Of a stretch of 64,000 bases of DNA, positions 27,401 to 37,237 are shown piece after piece. Origin of the DNA: Burkholderia arboris (GTDB lineage: Bacteria; Pseudomonadota; Gammaproteobacteria; Burkholderiales; Burkholderiaceae). The translations under genes were made by a program, and so were the position numbers. The stretch's first letter is position 1, and every line of letters starts with the position of its first letter. The stretch is from the NCBI RefSeq assembly GCF_902499125.1, contig NZ_CABVPX010000005.1, positions 248,001 to 312,000 on the forward strand. The letters run 5' to 3'. The notes beneath the pieces were generated by a model that saw only the letters and a list, made by a program, of their open reading frames with translations, did not search any database and was not told the DNA's origin.

Positions 27401-27862
27401 ATGATCACGCTGACCATCAACGGTAGCGAGCAGCACTTCGACGGCAATCCCGACATGCCGTTGCTCTGGTATCTACGCGACGTCCTCGGCCACACCGGCA
27501 CCAAGTTCGGCTGCGGCATGGCGCTGTGCGGCGCGTGCACCGTGCATCTCGACGGCGCGGCGATCCGGTCGTGCATCACGCCGGTCGCAGCGGCTGCCGG
27601 CAAGCGCGTGACGACGATCGAGGGACTGTCGACGGACCTGACGCATCCGCTGCAGCAGGCGTGGCAGGAACTGAACGTCGCGCAATGCGGCTACTGTCAG
27701 TCCGGGCAGATCATGCAGGCCGCGTCGCTGCTGAAGACGAATCCCCATCCGACCGACGCCGACATCGACGATGCGATGTCCGGCAACATCTGCCGCTGCG
27801 GCACCTACACGCGCATTCGCGCGGCGATCCGGCTGGCCGTGCGTCGCGGAGGTGCCGCATGA
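27401..27862 (+). CDS. iorA: isoquinoline 1-oxidoreductase-type alpha subunit, 2Fe-2S
   Basis: 153 residues, two [2Fe-2S] domains: plant-type cysteines in [17 protein letters not shown] (about 39-55) and SC near 61, then the second domain with CGYCQSGQ near 104 and [10 protein letters not shown] near 137. This is the small electron-transfer subunit of xanthine-oxidase-family hydroxylases; it passes electrons from the molybdenum cofactor of the partner. AAGAGGTGAACG precedes the ATG. The stop overlaps the start of the large subunit by 4 nt (ATGA). Confidence 0.85.
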   Translation: MITLTINGSEQHFDGNPDMPLLWYLRDVLGHTGTKFGCGMALCGACTVHLDGAAIRSCITPVAAAAGKRVTTIEGLSTDLTHPLQQAWQELNVAQCGYCQSGQIMQAASLLKTNPHPTDADIDDAMSGNICRCGTYTRIRAAIRLAVRRGGAA

Positions 27863-30183
27863 GCGCGCCCGAACTCTCCGCCCACAACGAAAGCCGTCGT
27901 GCGCTGCTGCTCGGCTTCGCTTCCGGCGGGTTGTTGCTCGCATTCGGCGTGCCGTCGCTTGCGCGTGCGGCCGCGCCGGTGCAGCCGCCCGTCAGCGCGA
28001 ATCCGCAGTATGGCGGCGCGGGAATGCCGCACGGGTTGCGCGACGATCCGAACCTGTTCGTTGCGATTGCACCGGACGGCACCGTCACCATTACCTGCAT
28101 CCGCTCCGAGATGGGGCAGGGCGTGCGCACGAGTGTCGCGCTCGTGGTGGCGGACGAACTGGGCGCGGACTGGGCACGCGTGAAGGTCGCGCAGGCCGTC
28201 GGCGACGAACCGCGCTACGGCAACCAGAACACCGACGGTTCGCGCAGCCTGCGCCAGAGCTTTGCCGCACTGCGCCGCGCGGGTGCGGCTGCACGCACGA
28301 TGCTCGAGCAGGCTGCCGCCACCGCGTGGGGCGTCGATGTCCGGCAGGCCAAGGTGACGGTGCACGAGGTCGTCGATACGAAGAGCGGGCGCAAGCTCGG
28401 TTTCGGCGAGCTTGCGTCGCAAGCCGCCGCGCTGCCGGCGCCCGATACGAAGACCCTCCCGTTGAAAGCGCCGGCCGAATTCCGCTTCATCGGCAAGGGT
28501 AAGACGGCGCTGATCGACGGACGCGACATCGTTGGCGGCCGCGCGCATTACGGGATCGATACGCGGCTCGACGGCATGCTGTATGCGGTCGTCGCGCGAC
28601 CGCCGGTGTACGGCGACACGGTAGCGTCGTTCGACGCGTCGGCGGCCGAGAAGCTGCCGGGCGTCGTCAAGGTCGTGCAGCTTGCATCGACGCCGCTGCC
28701 GTCCGGTTTCCAGCCGCTTGGCGGCGTGGCCGTCATTGCGCGCGACACGTGGACGGCCATTCAGGCCCGCGCGCAGTTGAAGCTCGACTGGACGCGCGGA
28801 CCCCACGCGAACTACGACTCGGCGGAATACCGCAAGACGCTCGAAGCGGCCGCCGCGCAGCCGGGCGACGTGATCCGCAACGACGGCGACGCGACGGCAG
28901 CGCTGGCCGGCGCCGCGAAACGCGTGCGTGCGACGTATTACATCCCGCATCTCGCACACGCGACGATGGAGCCGCCCGCGGCCGTCGCGCGCGTGGCCGA
29001 CGGCCGCTGCGAAGTGTGGACCTGCACGCAGGCGCCGCAAACCACGCGTGACGAAATCGCGAAGGCGCTCGGGTTGCCGGCCGAACGCGTGACGGTCAAC
29101 GTCACGCTGCTCGGCGGCGGGTTCGGCCGCAAGTCGAAGCCAGACTACGTGGTGGAAGCCGCGCTGCTGTCGAAAGCGGCCGGCGCGCCCGTGAAGCTGA
29201 CGTTCACGCGCGAGGACGACATCGCGCACGACTACTTCCACGCGGTGTCGCTCGAAGCGTTCGACGGCGGGATCGATGCATCGGGGAAGGTAGTCGCGTG
29301 GCAGCATCGCACGGTCGCGCCGTCGATCCAGTCGACGTTCCGGGCGGGCGTCGTGCACGAGCAGCCGGGCGAACTCGCGCAAGGGATCGTGGATCTGCCG
29401 TTCGCGATTCCGAACGTGCGGATCGAGAATCCGGCCGCGGAAGCGCACACGCGGATCGGCTGGTTTCGCTCGGTCTACAACATTCCGCACGCGTTCGGCA
29501 TCCAGAGTTTCGTGTCGGAGCTCGCGCATGCGGCCGGCCGCGATCCGAAGGATTTCCTGCTCGAGCTGATCGGGCCCGCGCGGCGTTTCGAGCCGCACCT
29601 CGCGGTGAAGAACGTGAACTACGGCGAGGATCCCGCGCTGTATCCGGTCGATACGGGCCGGCTGCGGCGGGTGGTGGAGACGGTTGCGCGCGAAGCCGGC
29701 TGGGGGCGCACGCTGCCGAAGGGGCACGGGCTCGGGATCGCCGCGCATCGCAGCTTCGTGTCGTACACGGCGGCGGTGTGCGAGGTGCAGGTCGGCGCGG
29801 ACGGCAAGATCACGGTGCCGCGCGTCGACATCGCGATCGATTGCGGGCCGCAGGTCAATCCGGAGCGTGTGCGCTCGCAGCTCGAGGGGGCGGTGGTGAT
29901 GGGGCTCGGCATCGCGTTGCACGGCGAGATCACGTTCAAGGACGGCCATCCGGAACAGCGCAACTTCAACGGCTTCCAGGTGCTGAGAATGAACGAGGCG
30001 CCGCGTGAAATCCGCGTGCATCTCGTCGCGCCGGACGACTTCGCGACGCCGCTCGGCGGCGTCGGCGAACCGGGCTTGCCGCCCGTGGCGCCGGCGCTGA
30101 CCAATGCGATCTTCGCGGCGACCGGCACGCGCATCCGCAGCCTGCCGGTTGCCGATCAGCTCGCGAAGCCGCCGGCGGATTGA
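27859..30183 (+). CDS. iorB: isoquinoline 1-oxidoreductase-type beta subunit, molybdenum cofactor
   Basis: 774 residues. A twin-arginine-like signal ([21 protein letters not shown]) is at residues 10-30, so the complex may work in the periplasm or at the membrane, with electrons going to the respiratory chain. The rest is the molybdopterin-binding fold of the IorB/aldehyde oxidase group ([54 protein letters not shown]). Hydroxylates N-heterocycles or oxidises aldehydes; the real substrate is unknown. Translationally coupled to iorA. No molybdenum-cofactor maturation gene is adjacent, so that is supplied elsewhere. Confidence 0.85.
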   Translation: MSAPELSAHNESRRALLLGFASGGLLLAFGVPSLARAAAPVQPPVSANPQYGGAGMPHGLRDDPNLFVAIAPDGTVTITCIRSEMGQGVRTSVALVVADELGADWARVKVAQAVGDEPRYGNQNTDGSRSLRQSFAALRRAGAAARTMLEQAAATAWGVDVRQAKVTVHEVVDTKSGRKLGFGELASQAAALPAPDTKTLPLKAPAEFRFIGKGKTALIDGRDIVGGRAHYGIDTRLDGMLYAVVARPPVYGDTVASFDASAAEKLPGVVKVVQLASTPLPSGFQPLGGVAVIARDTWTAIQARAQLKLDWTRGPHANYDSAEYRKTLEAAAAQPGDVIRNDGDATAALAGAAKRVRATYYIPHLAHATMEPPAAVARVADGRCEVWTCTQAPQTTRDEIAKALGLPAERVTVNVTLLGGGFGRKSKPDYVVEAALLSKAAGAPVKLTFTREDDIAHDYFHAVSLEAFDGGIDASGKVVAWQHRTVAPSIQSTFRAGVVHEQPGELAQGIVDLPFAIPNVRIENPAAEAHTRIGWFRSVYNIPHAFGIQSFVSELAHAAGRDPKDFLLELIGPARRFEPHLAVKNVNYGEDPALYPVDTGRLRRVVETVAREAGWGRTLPKGHGLGIAAHRSFVSYTAAVCEVQVGADGKITVPRVDIAIDCGPQVNPERVRSQLEGAVVMGLGIALHGEITFKDGHPEQRNFNGFQVLRMNEAPREIRVHLVAPDDFATPLGGVGEPGLPPVAPALTNAIFAATGTRIRSLPVADQLAKPPAD

Positions 30184-30255
30184 CGCACAATATCCCCCGC
30201 GCCGGGCCGCATCGTGCGGCCCGGTCCGCATCGACCCCTGAACAAGGAGTGTGAC

Positions 30256-31023
30256 GTGGCCTCATCCGATGTCAGTGTGAAGCAGACGGTTTCTCCCGCC
30301 GAATGGGATGCACGAGTCAACCTGGCGGCCGCGTATCGCCTCACCGCGCTGTTCGGCTGGGACGATCTCGTGTTCACCCATATCTCCGTGCGCGTGCCCG
30401 GCCCGGAACACCATTTCCTGATCAACCCGTACGGGATGATGTTCGACGAGATCACGGCGTCGTCGCTGGTCAAGATCGATCTCGACGGACGCAAGGTGTC
30501 CGAATCGCCGTACGAGATCAACCCGGCCGGCTTCACGATTCACAGCGCGGTGCATGCGGCCCGCGACGACGCGCTGTGCGTGATGCACACGCATTCGATC
30601 AACGGCGTCGCCGTGTCGGCGCAGGAAGCGGGCTTGCTACCGCTGTCGCAGCAGTCGCTCGGCGTGCTGGCGTCGCTCGGCTATCACGACTACGAAGGCA
30701 TCGCGCTCAACGAGGGCGAGAAGGCGCGCCTCGTGCACGACCTCGGCGGCAACACGAACCTGATGCTGCGCAACCACGGGCTGTTGACGGTCGGCGCGAG
30801 CCCGGCCGACGCGTTCGTCGCGATGTACTTCTTCGAGGCGGCGTGCATGATCCAGGTCCGCGCGCAGGCCGGCGGCTCGGCGCTGCGGCCGATCGCGCAG
30901 CCGATTCTCGACGGCATCAGGCAGCAGATCGCGGCGGTCACGCGCGGGATGGGCGCCGGCGCGCTCGTCTGGCCCGGGTTGCTGCGCCGGCTCGATCGAC
31001 GCAATCCCGGCTACGCGGACTAG
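30256..31023 (+). CDS. class II aldolase/adducin family protein
   Basis: 255 residues. Zinc ligands of class II aldolases are present: HTHS near residue 112 and RNHGLLT near residue 174, with the Glu of the FTHIS/NPYG region upstream. Members cleave or epimerise hydroxy-acid or sugar phosphates, but many near dehydrogenases have unknown roles. GTG start at 30256 with AAGGAG 8 nt upstream. It follows iorB after 72 nt, so weak coupling is possible. Confidence 0.8.
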   Translation: MASSDVSVKQTVSPAEWDARVNLAAAYRLTALFGWDDLVFTHISVRVPGPEHHFLINPYGMMFDEITASSLVKIDLDGRKVSESPYEINPAGFTIHSAVHAARDDALCVMHTHSINGVAVSAQEAGLLPLSQQSLGVLASLGYHDYEGIALNEGEKARLVHDLGGNTNLMLRNHGLLTVGASPADAFVAMYFFEAACMIQVRAQAGGSALRPIAQPILDGIRQQIAAVTRGMGAGALVWPGLLRRLDRRNPGYAD

Positions 31024-31132
31024 CTTGCCTGCCGTTGTCGTTTGCGAACGACCGTGCTAAATTCCTGCCAGCACTTGCGGTCACGGAACCCTTCATTCGG
31101 CTGACAAAGCCGGCACCCCGGGAGGCAGCACG

Positions 31133-32962
31133 ATGAGCCTGTTGATGTCGCGACGCGATCTCGCGTTCCTGCTGTATGACTGGCTCGACGCCGAATCGCT
31201 CGTCGCGCTGCCGCGCTTCGCGGAGCACGGCCGCGAGACCTTCGACGCGGTGCTCGATACCAGCGCGCGGATTGCCGAGGATCTGTTCGCGCCGCATGCG
31301 GCGCGCGGCGATCGCGAGGAACCGCATTTCGACGGCGAGCGCGTGACGCTGATCCCCGAAGTCGAACCGGCGGTGCGCGCGTTCGCGGATGCCGGGCTGA
31401 TCGCCGCGGGCCATGACGAAGCGCTCGGCGGCATGCGGTTGCCGAAGCTCGTCGAAGCCGCGTCGTTCCTGTTCTTCCAGGCCGCGAACATCGCAACGGC
31501 CGCCTATCCGTTCCTGACCGTCGCCAATGCGAACCTGCTCGTCGCACATGGCAGTCCCGCGCAGATCGACGCGTTCGCGCGCCCGGAGCTGGAAGGGCGT
31601 TTCCTCGGCACGATGTGCCTGTCCGAGCCGCAAGCGGGCTCGTCGCTGTCCGACATCGCGACGCGCGCGGATTTCGAGGGCGACTCGTCGCTCGGGCCGC
31701 GCTACCGGCTGACGGGCAACAAGATGTGGATTTCCGGCGGCGAACACGAGCTGGCGGAGAACATCGTCCACCTCGTGCTCGCGAAGATTCCCGACGAACA
31801 CGGCCGGCTGCAGCCCGGTACGCGTGGCATCTCGCTGTTCATCGTGCCAAAGTTCCTGACGGGAGCCAACGGTAGCGCGCAGGGCGAACACAACGACGTC
31901 GTGCTCGCCGGGCTGAACCACAAGATGGGCTACCGCGGCACGACCAATTGCCTGCTGAATTTCGGCGAAGGCACGCGCTATCGTCCGGAAGGGCGCGCGG
32001 GCGCGATCGGCTACCTGATCGGCAAGCCGAATCAGGGGCTCGCCTACATGTTCCACATGATGAACGAGGCGCGCATCGGTGTCGGCGCGGGCGCGGTGGC
32101 GCTCGGCTACACCGGCTATCTGCACGCGCTCGACTACGCGCGCAACCGGCCGCAGGGGCGTCCGCTCGGGCCGGCCGGCAAGGATGCGGCCGCGCCGCAG
32201 GCACCGATCGTCGAACATCCGGACGTGCGGCGCATGCTGCTCGCGCAGAAGGCCTATGTCGAAGGCGGTCTTGCACTGATCCTGTACTGCGCGAAGCTGG
32301 TTGACGAAGCGCGCGCGCATGACGATGCGGACGTGCGCGCCCATGCCGCGCGCCTGCTCGACATCCTCACGCCGATCGCGAAAAGCTGGCCGTCGCAGTG
32401 GTGTCTCGCCGCGAACGACCTCGCGATCCAGGTGCACGGCGGCTACGGCTACACGCGCGACTACGCGGTCGAGCGGCTCTACCGCGACAATCGGCTGAAT
32501 CCGATTCACGAAGGCACGCACGGCATCCAGGCGCTCGACCTGCTGGGCCGCAAGGTCGCGCAGGACGATGGCGCGCTGTTGCGCGCGCTGGGCGGGCGGA
32601 TCGGCGCGACCGTCGAACGCGCGCGGCCGCTGGATGCCGGCACGCGCGAGCAGGCCGATGCGCTGGCACGGCGCTGGGCGCGGTTGTGCGACGTCACGCA
32701 GCAGTTGGGCACGATCGACGATCCGCAGCGGCGGCTGGCGAACGCGAGCGTCTATCTCGAAGCGTTCGGCCATCTCGTCGTTGCATGGCTCTGGCTCGAC
32801 GTGACGCTCGCCGCGCACGGGCACGACGATGATTTCCACGACGGCAAGCGTGCAGCGGCCCGCTATTTTTCCCGCTGGGAATTGCCGAAGGTGGATGCGC
32901 AGCTCGATCTGTTGTCGAGCGTCGACACGACGCCGCTCGACATGCACGACGCGTGGTTCTGA
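31133..32962 (+). CDS. long acyl-CoA dehydrogenase
   Basis: 609 residues, longer than the usual 380-400 because of a C-terminal extension with its own helical domain. Family features: LSEPQAGSSLSD near residue 162 (FAD and substrate site), GNKMWISGGEHEL near 197, GYTRDYAVERLYRDNRLNPIHEGTHGIQALDLLGRKV near 440. It oxidises an acyl-CoA to the trans-2-enoyl-CoA and passes electrons to ETF. GGAGGCAGCACG precedes the ATG. Follows the aldolase and precedes a quinone reductase on the same strand, so the three may be a unit. Chain-length preference unknown. Confidence 0.85.
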   Translation: MSLLMSRRDLAFLLYDWLDAESLVALPRFAEHGRETFDAVLDTSARIAEDLFAPHAARGDREEPHFDGERVTLIPEVEPAVRAFADAGLIAAGHDEALGGMRLPKLVEAASFLFFQAANIATAAYPFLTVANANLLVAHGSPAQIDAFARPELEGRFLGTMCLSEPQAGSSLSDIATRADFEGDSSLGPRYRLTGNKMWISGGEHELAENIVHLVLAKIPDEHGRLQPGTRGISLFIVPKFLTGANGSAQGEHNDVVLAGLNHKMGYRGTTNCLLNFGEGTRYRPEGRAGAIGYLIGKPNQGLAYMFHMMNEARIGVGAGAVALGYTGYLHALDYARNRPQGRPLGPAGKDAAAPQAPIVEHPDVRRMLLAQKAYVEGGLALILYCAKLVDEARAHDDADVRAHAARLLDILTPIAKSWPSQWCLAANDLAIQVHGGYGYTRDYAVERLYRDNRLNPIHEGTHGIQALDLLGRKVAQDDGALLRALGGRIGATVERARPLDAGTREQADALARRWARLCDVTQQLGTIDDPQRRLANASVYLEAFGHLVVAWLWLDVTLAAHGHDDDFHDGKRAAARYFSRWELPKVDAQLDLLSSVDTTPLDMHDAWF

Positions 32963-33110
32963 ACGGTATCGCACCGACATTCCGGAATGCTGACGATGTC
33001 GCGAACGCCGCCTCCGGTGACCGTCGGACATTCGTCTTGAACCGGCCGCGCGGGGGTATCCCGCCGGCCGCACCGAGGCGCGGCCATGCCGCGCAAGGAG
33101 AGAGAAGCGC

Positions 33111-34091
33111 ATGAAAGCCCTGTTGTGTACCGCATTCGGCCCGATCGACAGTTTGCGTATCGAAGATGTGGCGATTCCCGAACCGGCTGCCGGCCAGGTC
33201 CGGATCCAGGTGAAGGCCGCGTCGCTCAATTTTCCCGACGCGCTGATCGTGCAGGGGTTGTATCAGGTGAAGCCGGCGTTGCCGTTTTCGCCGGGCGCCG
33301 AGTTTGCCGGCGTGATCGACGCGGTGGGCGAGGGCGTCACCGCATGGCGGCCCGGCGATTCGGTGGTTGCATTCACCGGGCACGGCGGGTTCGCCGAGCA
33401 GTGCGTGGCCGACGTGCACCAGATCGCCGCGCTGCCGCCGGGAATGGCGTTCGAGCAGGGTTCGGCGCTGGTGCTGGCCTACGGCACGTCGCTGCACGCA
33501 TTGCAGCAGCGTGCGCGCCTGCAAGCGGGCGAGACGCTGCTGGTGCTGGGTGCGGCGGGCGGCGTCGGGATCGCCGCGATCGAGATCGCGAAGGCGCTTG
33601 GCGCGCGCGTGATCGCGGCGGCGTCGAGCGCGGACAAGCTGGCGCTGTGCCGCGAAGCAGGTGCCGACGAGACGATCGACCATGCGACCGAAGACCTGCG
33701 CCGCCGCGTGGACGAACTGACCGGCGGGCGCGGCGCCGACGTCGTCTACGATCCGGTGGGCGGTGCTTGCAGCGAAGCGGCGCTGCGCGCGACCGCGTGG
33801 CGCGGCCGGTTCCTCGTGGTCGGCTTTGCGGCCGGCGAGATCCCGAAGATCGCGCTGAACCTCGCGCTGCTCAAGGAGCGCGACATACTCGGCGTGTTCT
33901 GGGGCGATGCGATGCGCCGCGACCCGGCGCAGCATGTCGCGAACATGCGGTTGCTCGCCGAATGGTTCGCGGCCGGCAAGGTGCGTCCGGCGATTACCGA
34001 GCGCGTGTCGCTGGCCGGTGCCGCCGATGCGATCGCACGGATCGCAAACCGGCGCGTGAAGGGCAAGGTGGTGATCCTGCCCGGCGCATGA
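33111..34091 (+). CDS. NADPH:quinone oxidoreductase family protein
   Basis: 326 residues, zeta-crystallin type MDR enzyme: LNFPDALIVQGLYQVKPALPFSPGAEFAGVI (about 39-70) and the nucleotide-binding GAAGGVGIAAIEIAKALGARVI (about 146-167). No catalytic zinc cysteines. Reduces quinones or enones with NADPH. Very good ribosome site AAGGAGAGAG before the ATG. Convergent with the LysR gene that ends at 34183. Confidence 0.85.
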   Translation: MKALLCTAFGPIDSLRIEDVAIPEPAAGQVRIQVKAASLNFPDALIVQGLYQVKPALPFSPGAEFAGVIDAVGEGVTAWRPGDSVVAFTGHGGFAEQCVADVHQIAALPPGMAFEQGSALVLAYGTSLHALQQRARLQAGETLLVLGAAGGVGIAAIEIAKALGARVIAAASSADKLALCREAGADETIDHATEDLRRRVDELTGGRGADVVYDPVGGACSEAALRATAWRGRFLVVGFAAGEIPKIALNLALLKERDILGVFWGDAMRRDPAQHVANMRLLAEWFAAGKVRPAITERVSLAGAADAIARIANRRVKGKVVILPGA

Positions 34092-34182
34092 TCGGGGCCC
34101 GGTGCGCGGCGGCGCGATGCGCGTCGCGCGTCCGGTGACGGCGCGCGCAGTTGCGGCGCGCGTGCGGCTGCATTGGCGGCCG

Positions 34183-35100
34183 CTACGTGACCCGGTTCAG
34201 TTCCTCGAAGCCCACGACGAGCGCGTCGAGCAGATGGCGAACGGCGGGCACCATCCCGCGCCGGGTCGGGAAGATCGCGTGGACGAGCGCCGTCGGTGCC
34301 GACAGCGCGGGCAGCAGATGGAGCAGCCGGCCGGCCTGAAGGTCGGCGTTCACCAGTTCGCGCGGCAATTCGGCGACGCCGATACCGTCGAGCGCGGCAA
34401 GGCGCAGGGTCGCCAGATCGTCGGTCGCCAGTCGCGGCCGGTGGGCGAAGGCGAGGGCGCGCCCGTCGGCGTCCGTCAGGCTCCACACGAACCGGTCGCC
34501 GCTGCCGGCCGTCGACACCGTTGGCCAGTCCTTCAGGCTGTCGATCGACTCGGGCGCCGGAAAGCGGGCGGCCAGTGCCGGGCTCGCAACGAGAATCCGG
34601 TACGACAGTCCCAACTGCCGAACGGCGAGATCGGTGTTCTCCAGCGGCGGAACCCGCGCACGAATCGCGAAATCCAGCCCTTCCTCGATCACGTCCACGC
34701 GCCGGTTGGTTGCATCGAGCCGCACCTGAACCTGCGGATGGCGCTCGATGTAGCGTGCGACGATCGCGGCGACACCCGAACTCAGCAAACCGACCGGGCA
34801 ACTGATGCGCACGGTGCCCTGCGGCAGCGTGCGCGTGCGATCCACGATGTCCTTCGCGGCTTTCGATTCGGCGACCAGCGCGACGCAATGCTGATGGAAC
34901 TGCCGCCCGGTTTCCGTCAGCGACAGGCTGCGGCTCGTGCGATTGAGCAGCCGCACGCCCAGTTCTTCCTCGAGCGCGCGAATGCGCCGGCTGAGCTTCG
35001 ACGTTTGCACGCCGAGGCTGCGGGCGGCCGCCGTAAAGCTCCCGTGTTCCACCACTTCCGCGAATAGCCGGAGATCGTTCAGGTCGGCGATGGGGTTCAT
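34183..35100 (-). CDS. LysR family regulator
   Basis: 305 residues: winged helix-turn-helix at about 1-65 (FTAAARSLGVQTSKLSRRIRALEEELGVRLLNRT) and a substrate-binding domain. It is divergent from the pirin gene, and the space between them holds a perfect LysR-type T-N11-A dyad at 35123-35145. Probably regulates pirin and doxX. The frame extends upstream of 35100; the Met chosen puts the helix-turn-helix at the normal position. Effector unknown. Confidence 0.88.
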   Translation of the reverse strand: MNPIADLNDLRLFAEVVEHGSFTAAARSLGVQTSKLSRRIRALEEELGVRLLNRTSRSLSLTETGRQFHQHCVALVAESKAAKDIVDRTRTLPQGTVRISCPVGLLSSGVAAIVARYIERHPQVQVRLDATNRRVDVIEEGLDFAIRARVPPLENTDLAVRQLGLSYRILVASPALAARFPAPESIDSLKDWPTVSTAGSGDRFVWSLTDADGRALAFAHRPRLATDDLATLRLAALDGIGVAELPRELVNADLQAGRLLHLLPALSAPTALVHAIFPTRRGMVPAVRHLLDALVVGFEELNRVT

Positions 35101-35122
35101 GGCGGCGGCTCCGTTCGAATCG

Positions 35123-35145
35123 ATCATTCTACTGGGGGCAATGAT
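35123..35145. promoter_or_regulatory. LysR operator (T-N11-A) between lysR and pirin
   Basis: ATCATT, eleven bases, AATGAT: a perfect inverted repeat with the T-N11-A core of LysR binding sites, located 23 nt from the LysR start and 135 nt from the pirin start. Confidence 0.6.
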
Positions 35146-35279
35146 ACGTTGCCATTCAGGAGATATGCGATCGATCTTTGCGAAATTAGCATTCATTCCA
35201 CGTTCGGTGCCGCGCAGAAACCGGCAAGGCACCGCCAGGCAACCGCCCGCCGTCCGGGCAGCAGGAACAGGAGTCGAAC

Positions 35280-35978
35280 ATGTTGACGCATCGGCGTTGG
35301 GCATCGCTGGATACGGCGAATCACGGCTGGCTGCGCGCGAAATTCCATTTCGCGGTGACGGCCGACGGTACGCCCGGGCACGCGCCGCTGGGCCCGCTGA
35401 TCGTATGGAACGACGACGAGATCGCCGTCGGCAGCGGGTTCCCGATGCACGGGCACCGCGACATGGAAATCATCACGTACGTGCGGCAAGGCGTGCTCGG
35501 CCATCGCGACACGCTGGGTTCCGAAGGCACGATCCGCGCGGGCGGCGTGCAGGTCATGAGCGCGGGCACCGGCATCCGGCATGCGGAGTTCAACGGCGGC
35601 GACACGCCGCTCAAGGTCTACCAGATCTGGCTGCTGCCGCGAGCGAATGGCGGCGCGCCCGGGTGGGGCACGAAGCCGTTTCCGAAGGGCGACCGGTCCG
35701 GGCGTTTCGTCGTGCTGGCGAGCGGCTACGCCGGCGACGACGGCGCGCTGCCGATCCGTGCCGACGCGCGCGTGCTCGGCGCAACGCTGAGGGCGGGCGA
35801 GCGGGTCGGACACGCATTGGGCGCATCGCGCCGCGCGTATCTCGTTGCGGCATCGGGGTGCATCGACGTGAACGGGGAACGCGTGGGATCGCTCGACGGG
35901 GTCGCGATCACGAACGAGGCCGCGCTCGACATCGTCGCGCTCGAGGATTCCGAGCTGGTGATGGTGGACGCCGGCTGA
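35280..35978 (+). CDS. pirin family protein
   Basis: 232 residues. N-terminal cupin with the metal-binding HGHRDMEIITYV motif near residue 57 and the later His/Glu set in SAGTGIRHAEFN near 97. The C-terminal half is the second, degenerate cupin. Bacterial pirins (YhhW/YhaK group) can have quercetin 2,3-dioxygenase activity or sense redox state. CAGGAGTCGAAC precedes the ATG. It is the first gene of a pirin-doxX unit, divergent from a LysR regulator. Confidence 0.85.
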   Translation: MLTHRRWASLDTANHGWLRAKFHFAVTADGTPGHAPLGPLIVWNDDEIAVGSGFPMHGHRDMEIITYVRQGVLGHRDTLGSEGTIRAGGVQVMSAGTGIRHAEFNGGDTPLKVYQIWLLPRANGGAPGWGTKPFPKGDRSGRFVVLASGYAGDDGALPIRADARVLGATLRAGERVGHALGASRRAYLVAASGCIDVNGERVGSLDGVAITNEAALDIVALEDSELVMVDAG

Positions 35979-36028
35979 GTGCCTTGATTTTTTTAGTCTG
36001 CCGAATCATTTCATTTCAGGAGTGCATC

Positions 36029-36445
36029 ATGAATCGTTACACGTATCTTCCGCTGCTCGGCCGCATTCTGATCGGCGCGCCGTTTCTGATGAGCGGGTTG
36101 AGCAAGCTGGCCGCGCACGCGACCACCGTCGGCTACATCGCCTCCGTCGGCCTGCCGGCGCCATCGCTCGCATTCGTGGTCGCGGTGCTCGTCGAGGCGG
36201 GTGGCGGGCTGCTGCTGATGGCGGGTTACCGGGCCCGCCCGGTGGCGCTGGCGATGGCGCTGTTCAGCCTCGTGACGGCCGTGTTCTTCCACCACAACTT
36301 CGCCGACCAGAACCAGATGATTCACTTCCTGAAGAACGTGATGATGGCCGGCGGCCTGCTGCAGATCGCGTACTTCGGCGCGGGCGCATTCAGCCTCGAC
36401 GCACGGAACGCACGTGCCGCATTGCGTGTCGCTGCGGCGGCATGA
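36029..36445 (+). CDS. DoxX family membrane protein
   Basis: 138 residues, four membrane helices (about 10-28, 48-68, 72-92, 104-122). DoxX/DoxD-like proteins are small membrane partners of oxidoreductases, and linkage with pirin is frequent. CAGGAGTGCATC precedes the ATG at 36029. Lies 50 nt after pirin and is likely cotranscribed. Confidence 0.85.
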   Translation: MNRYTYLPLLGRILIGAPFLMSGLSKLAAHATTVGYIASVGLPAPSLAFVVAVLVEAGGGLLLMAGYRARPVALAMALFSLVTAVFFHHNFADQNQMIHFLKNVMMAGGLLQIAYFGAGAFSLDARNARAALRVAAAA

Positions 36446-36505
36446 GCGGGCCGGCCCGCATGTGTGGTCGGGGCGAACCGGCCGCGCGCAGGGCGAACCC
36501 GCTGT

Positions 36506-36556
36506 CCGGTTGAACCGCGCAGGCCCTGCACGGCAGGGGCCAAGCCGGTTCAATCC
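36506..36556. terminator. bidirectional terminator-like dyad
   Basis: Outer arms TTGAACCG (36510-36517) and CGGTTCAA (36546-36553), inner arms GGCCCTGC and GCAGGG(G)CC. It lies between the convergent doxX and PadR genes, so could end both; the PadR stop codon lies inside the right arm. Confidence 0.55.
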
Positions 36557-37086
36557 TTCGGCAGACGCAAGGTGTCGAGCGCGTCCTGCGAAAACTCGAC
36601 CCAGAACCGCTCGTTCGCAATGCCGGCCTGCAGCACCAGATGCTGCAGGCGCTTCGCGCGCGAATCGTCGGGCGCCGAAAAATCGCGCGCCTCGATCTGC
36701 AGATACAGGTCGAGCTTCTCCTGGTGAAGCGCGATGCGCCGCCTGATTTCGTCCTCGAGGCCGGACGGGCCGAGTACCGCTTCTGCCCGCAGGCGCACCA
36801 TCAACGCCTCGCGCAGCGGCGTCGGATCTTCCTGTTCGGCGATCCAGCGCCGAAGCTCCTTCTTGCCGGCGGGCAGGATCCGGTACGCGCGCTTGCGGCC
36901 ACGCCCCGATTCAGCGGGCAGCGATTCGATCCAACCCGTTTCCTCGAGACGCCCCAGCTCACGATAGATCTGCTGATGCGTCGCCTGCCAGAAATAGCCG
37001 ATCGAACGATCGAAGCGGTCGGCGAGCTCGGACCCCGAACCGGGACGTTCGGCGAGTGCGGTGAGGAGTGCGTGAGGCAGGGACAT
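36550..37086 (-). CDS. PadR family transcriptional regulator
   Basis: 178 residues. N-terminal winged helix (LTALAERPGSGSELADRFDRSIGYFWQATHQQIYRELGRLEETGWI, about 8-52) and a C-terminal helical dimerisation domain (about 90-170), the PadR/Vir layout. Divergent from the flavoenzyme gene; two operators of the ATGCAAC/GTTGCAT type lie between the two genes. Probably represses the flavoenzyme unit until an effector binds. The Met at 37086 starts the helix-turn-helix at the usual distance; an upstream Met at 37158 is less likely. Confidence 0.85.
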   Translation of the reverse strand: MSLPHALLTALAERPGSGSELADRFDRSIGYFWQATHQQIYRELGRLEETGWIESLPAESGRGRKRAYRILPAGKKELRRWIAEQEDPTPLREALMVRLRAEAVLGPSGLEDEIRRRIALHQEKLDLYLQIEARDFSAPDDSRAKRLQHLVLQAGIANERFWVEFSQDALDTLRLPKD

Positions 37087-37160
37087 GTCGGATCGGAGGA
37101 GGCCGCGGAATGAATCGCATCTTGCCATATCGGGGCCACAGTACAAGCCAGGGATCATGT

Positions 37161-37180
37161 TTATGCAACGTGTTGCATAA
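37161..37180. promoter_or_regulatory. PadR operator 1
   Basis: TTATGCAAC and GTTGCATAA around a 2-nt centre: a perfect 9-bp inverted repeat placed 75 nt upstream of the PadR start. Matches the ATGCAAC-type half-sites of PadR operators. Confidence 0.7.
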
Positions 37181-37202
37181 ACGAGGGCGGTGAACTACCA
37201 TC

Positions 37203-37221
37203 TGTGCAACTTGTTGCATAA
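37203..37221. promoter_or_regulatory. PadR operator 2
   Basis: TGTGCAAC-TT-GTTGCATAA, a second copy of the same dyad with one altered base, 16 nt before the flavoenzyme start. It would cover its promoter or ribosome-binding region. Confidence 0.7.
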
Positions 37222-37237
37222 AAAATGGAGCCCCCCG

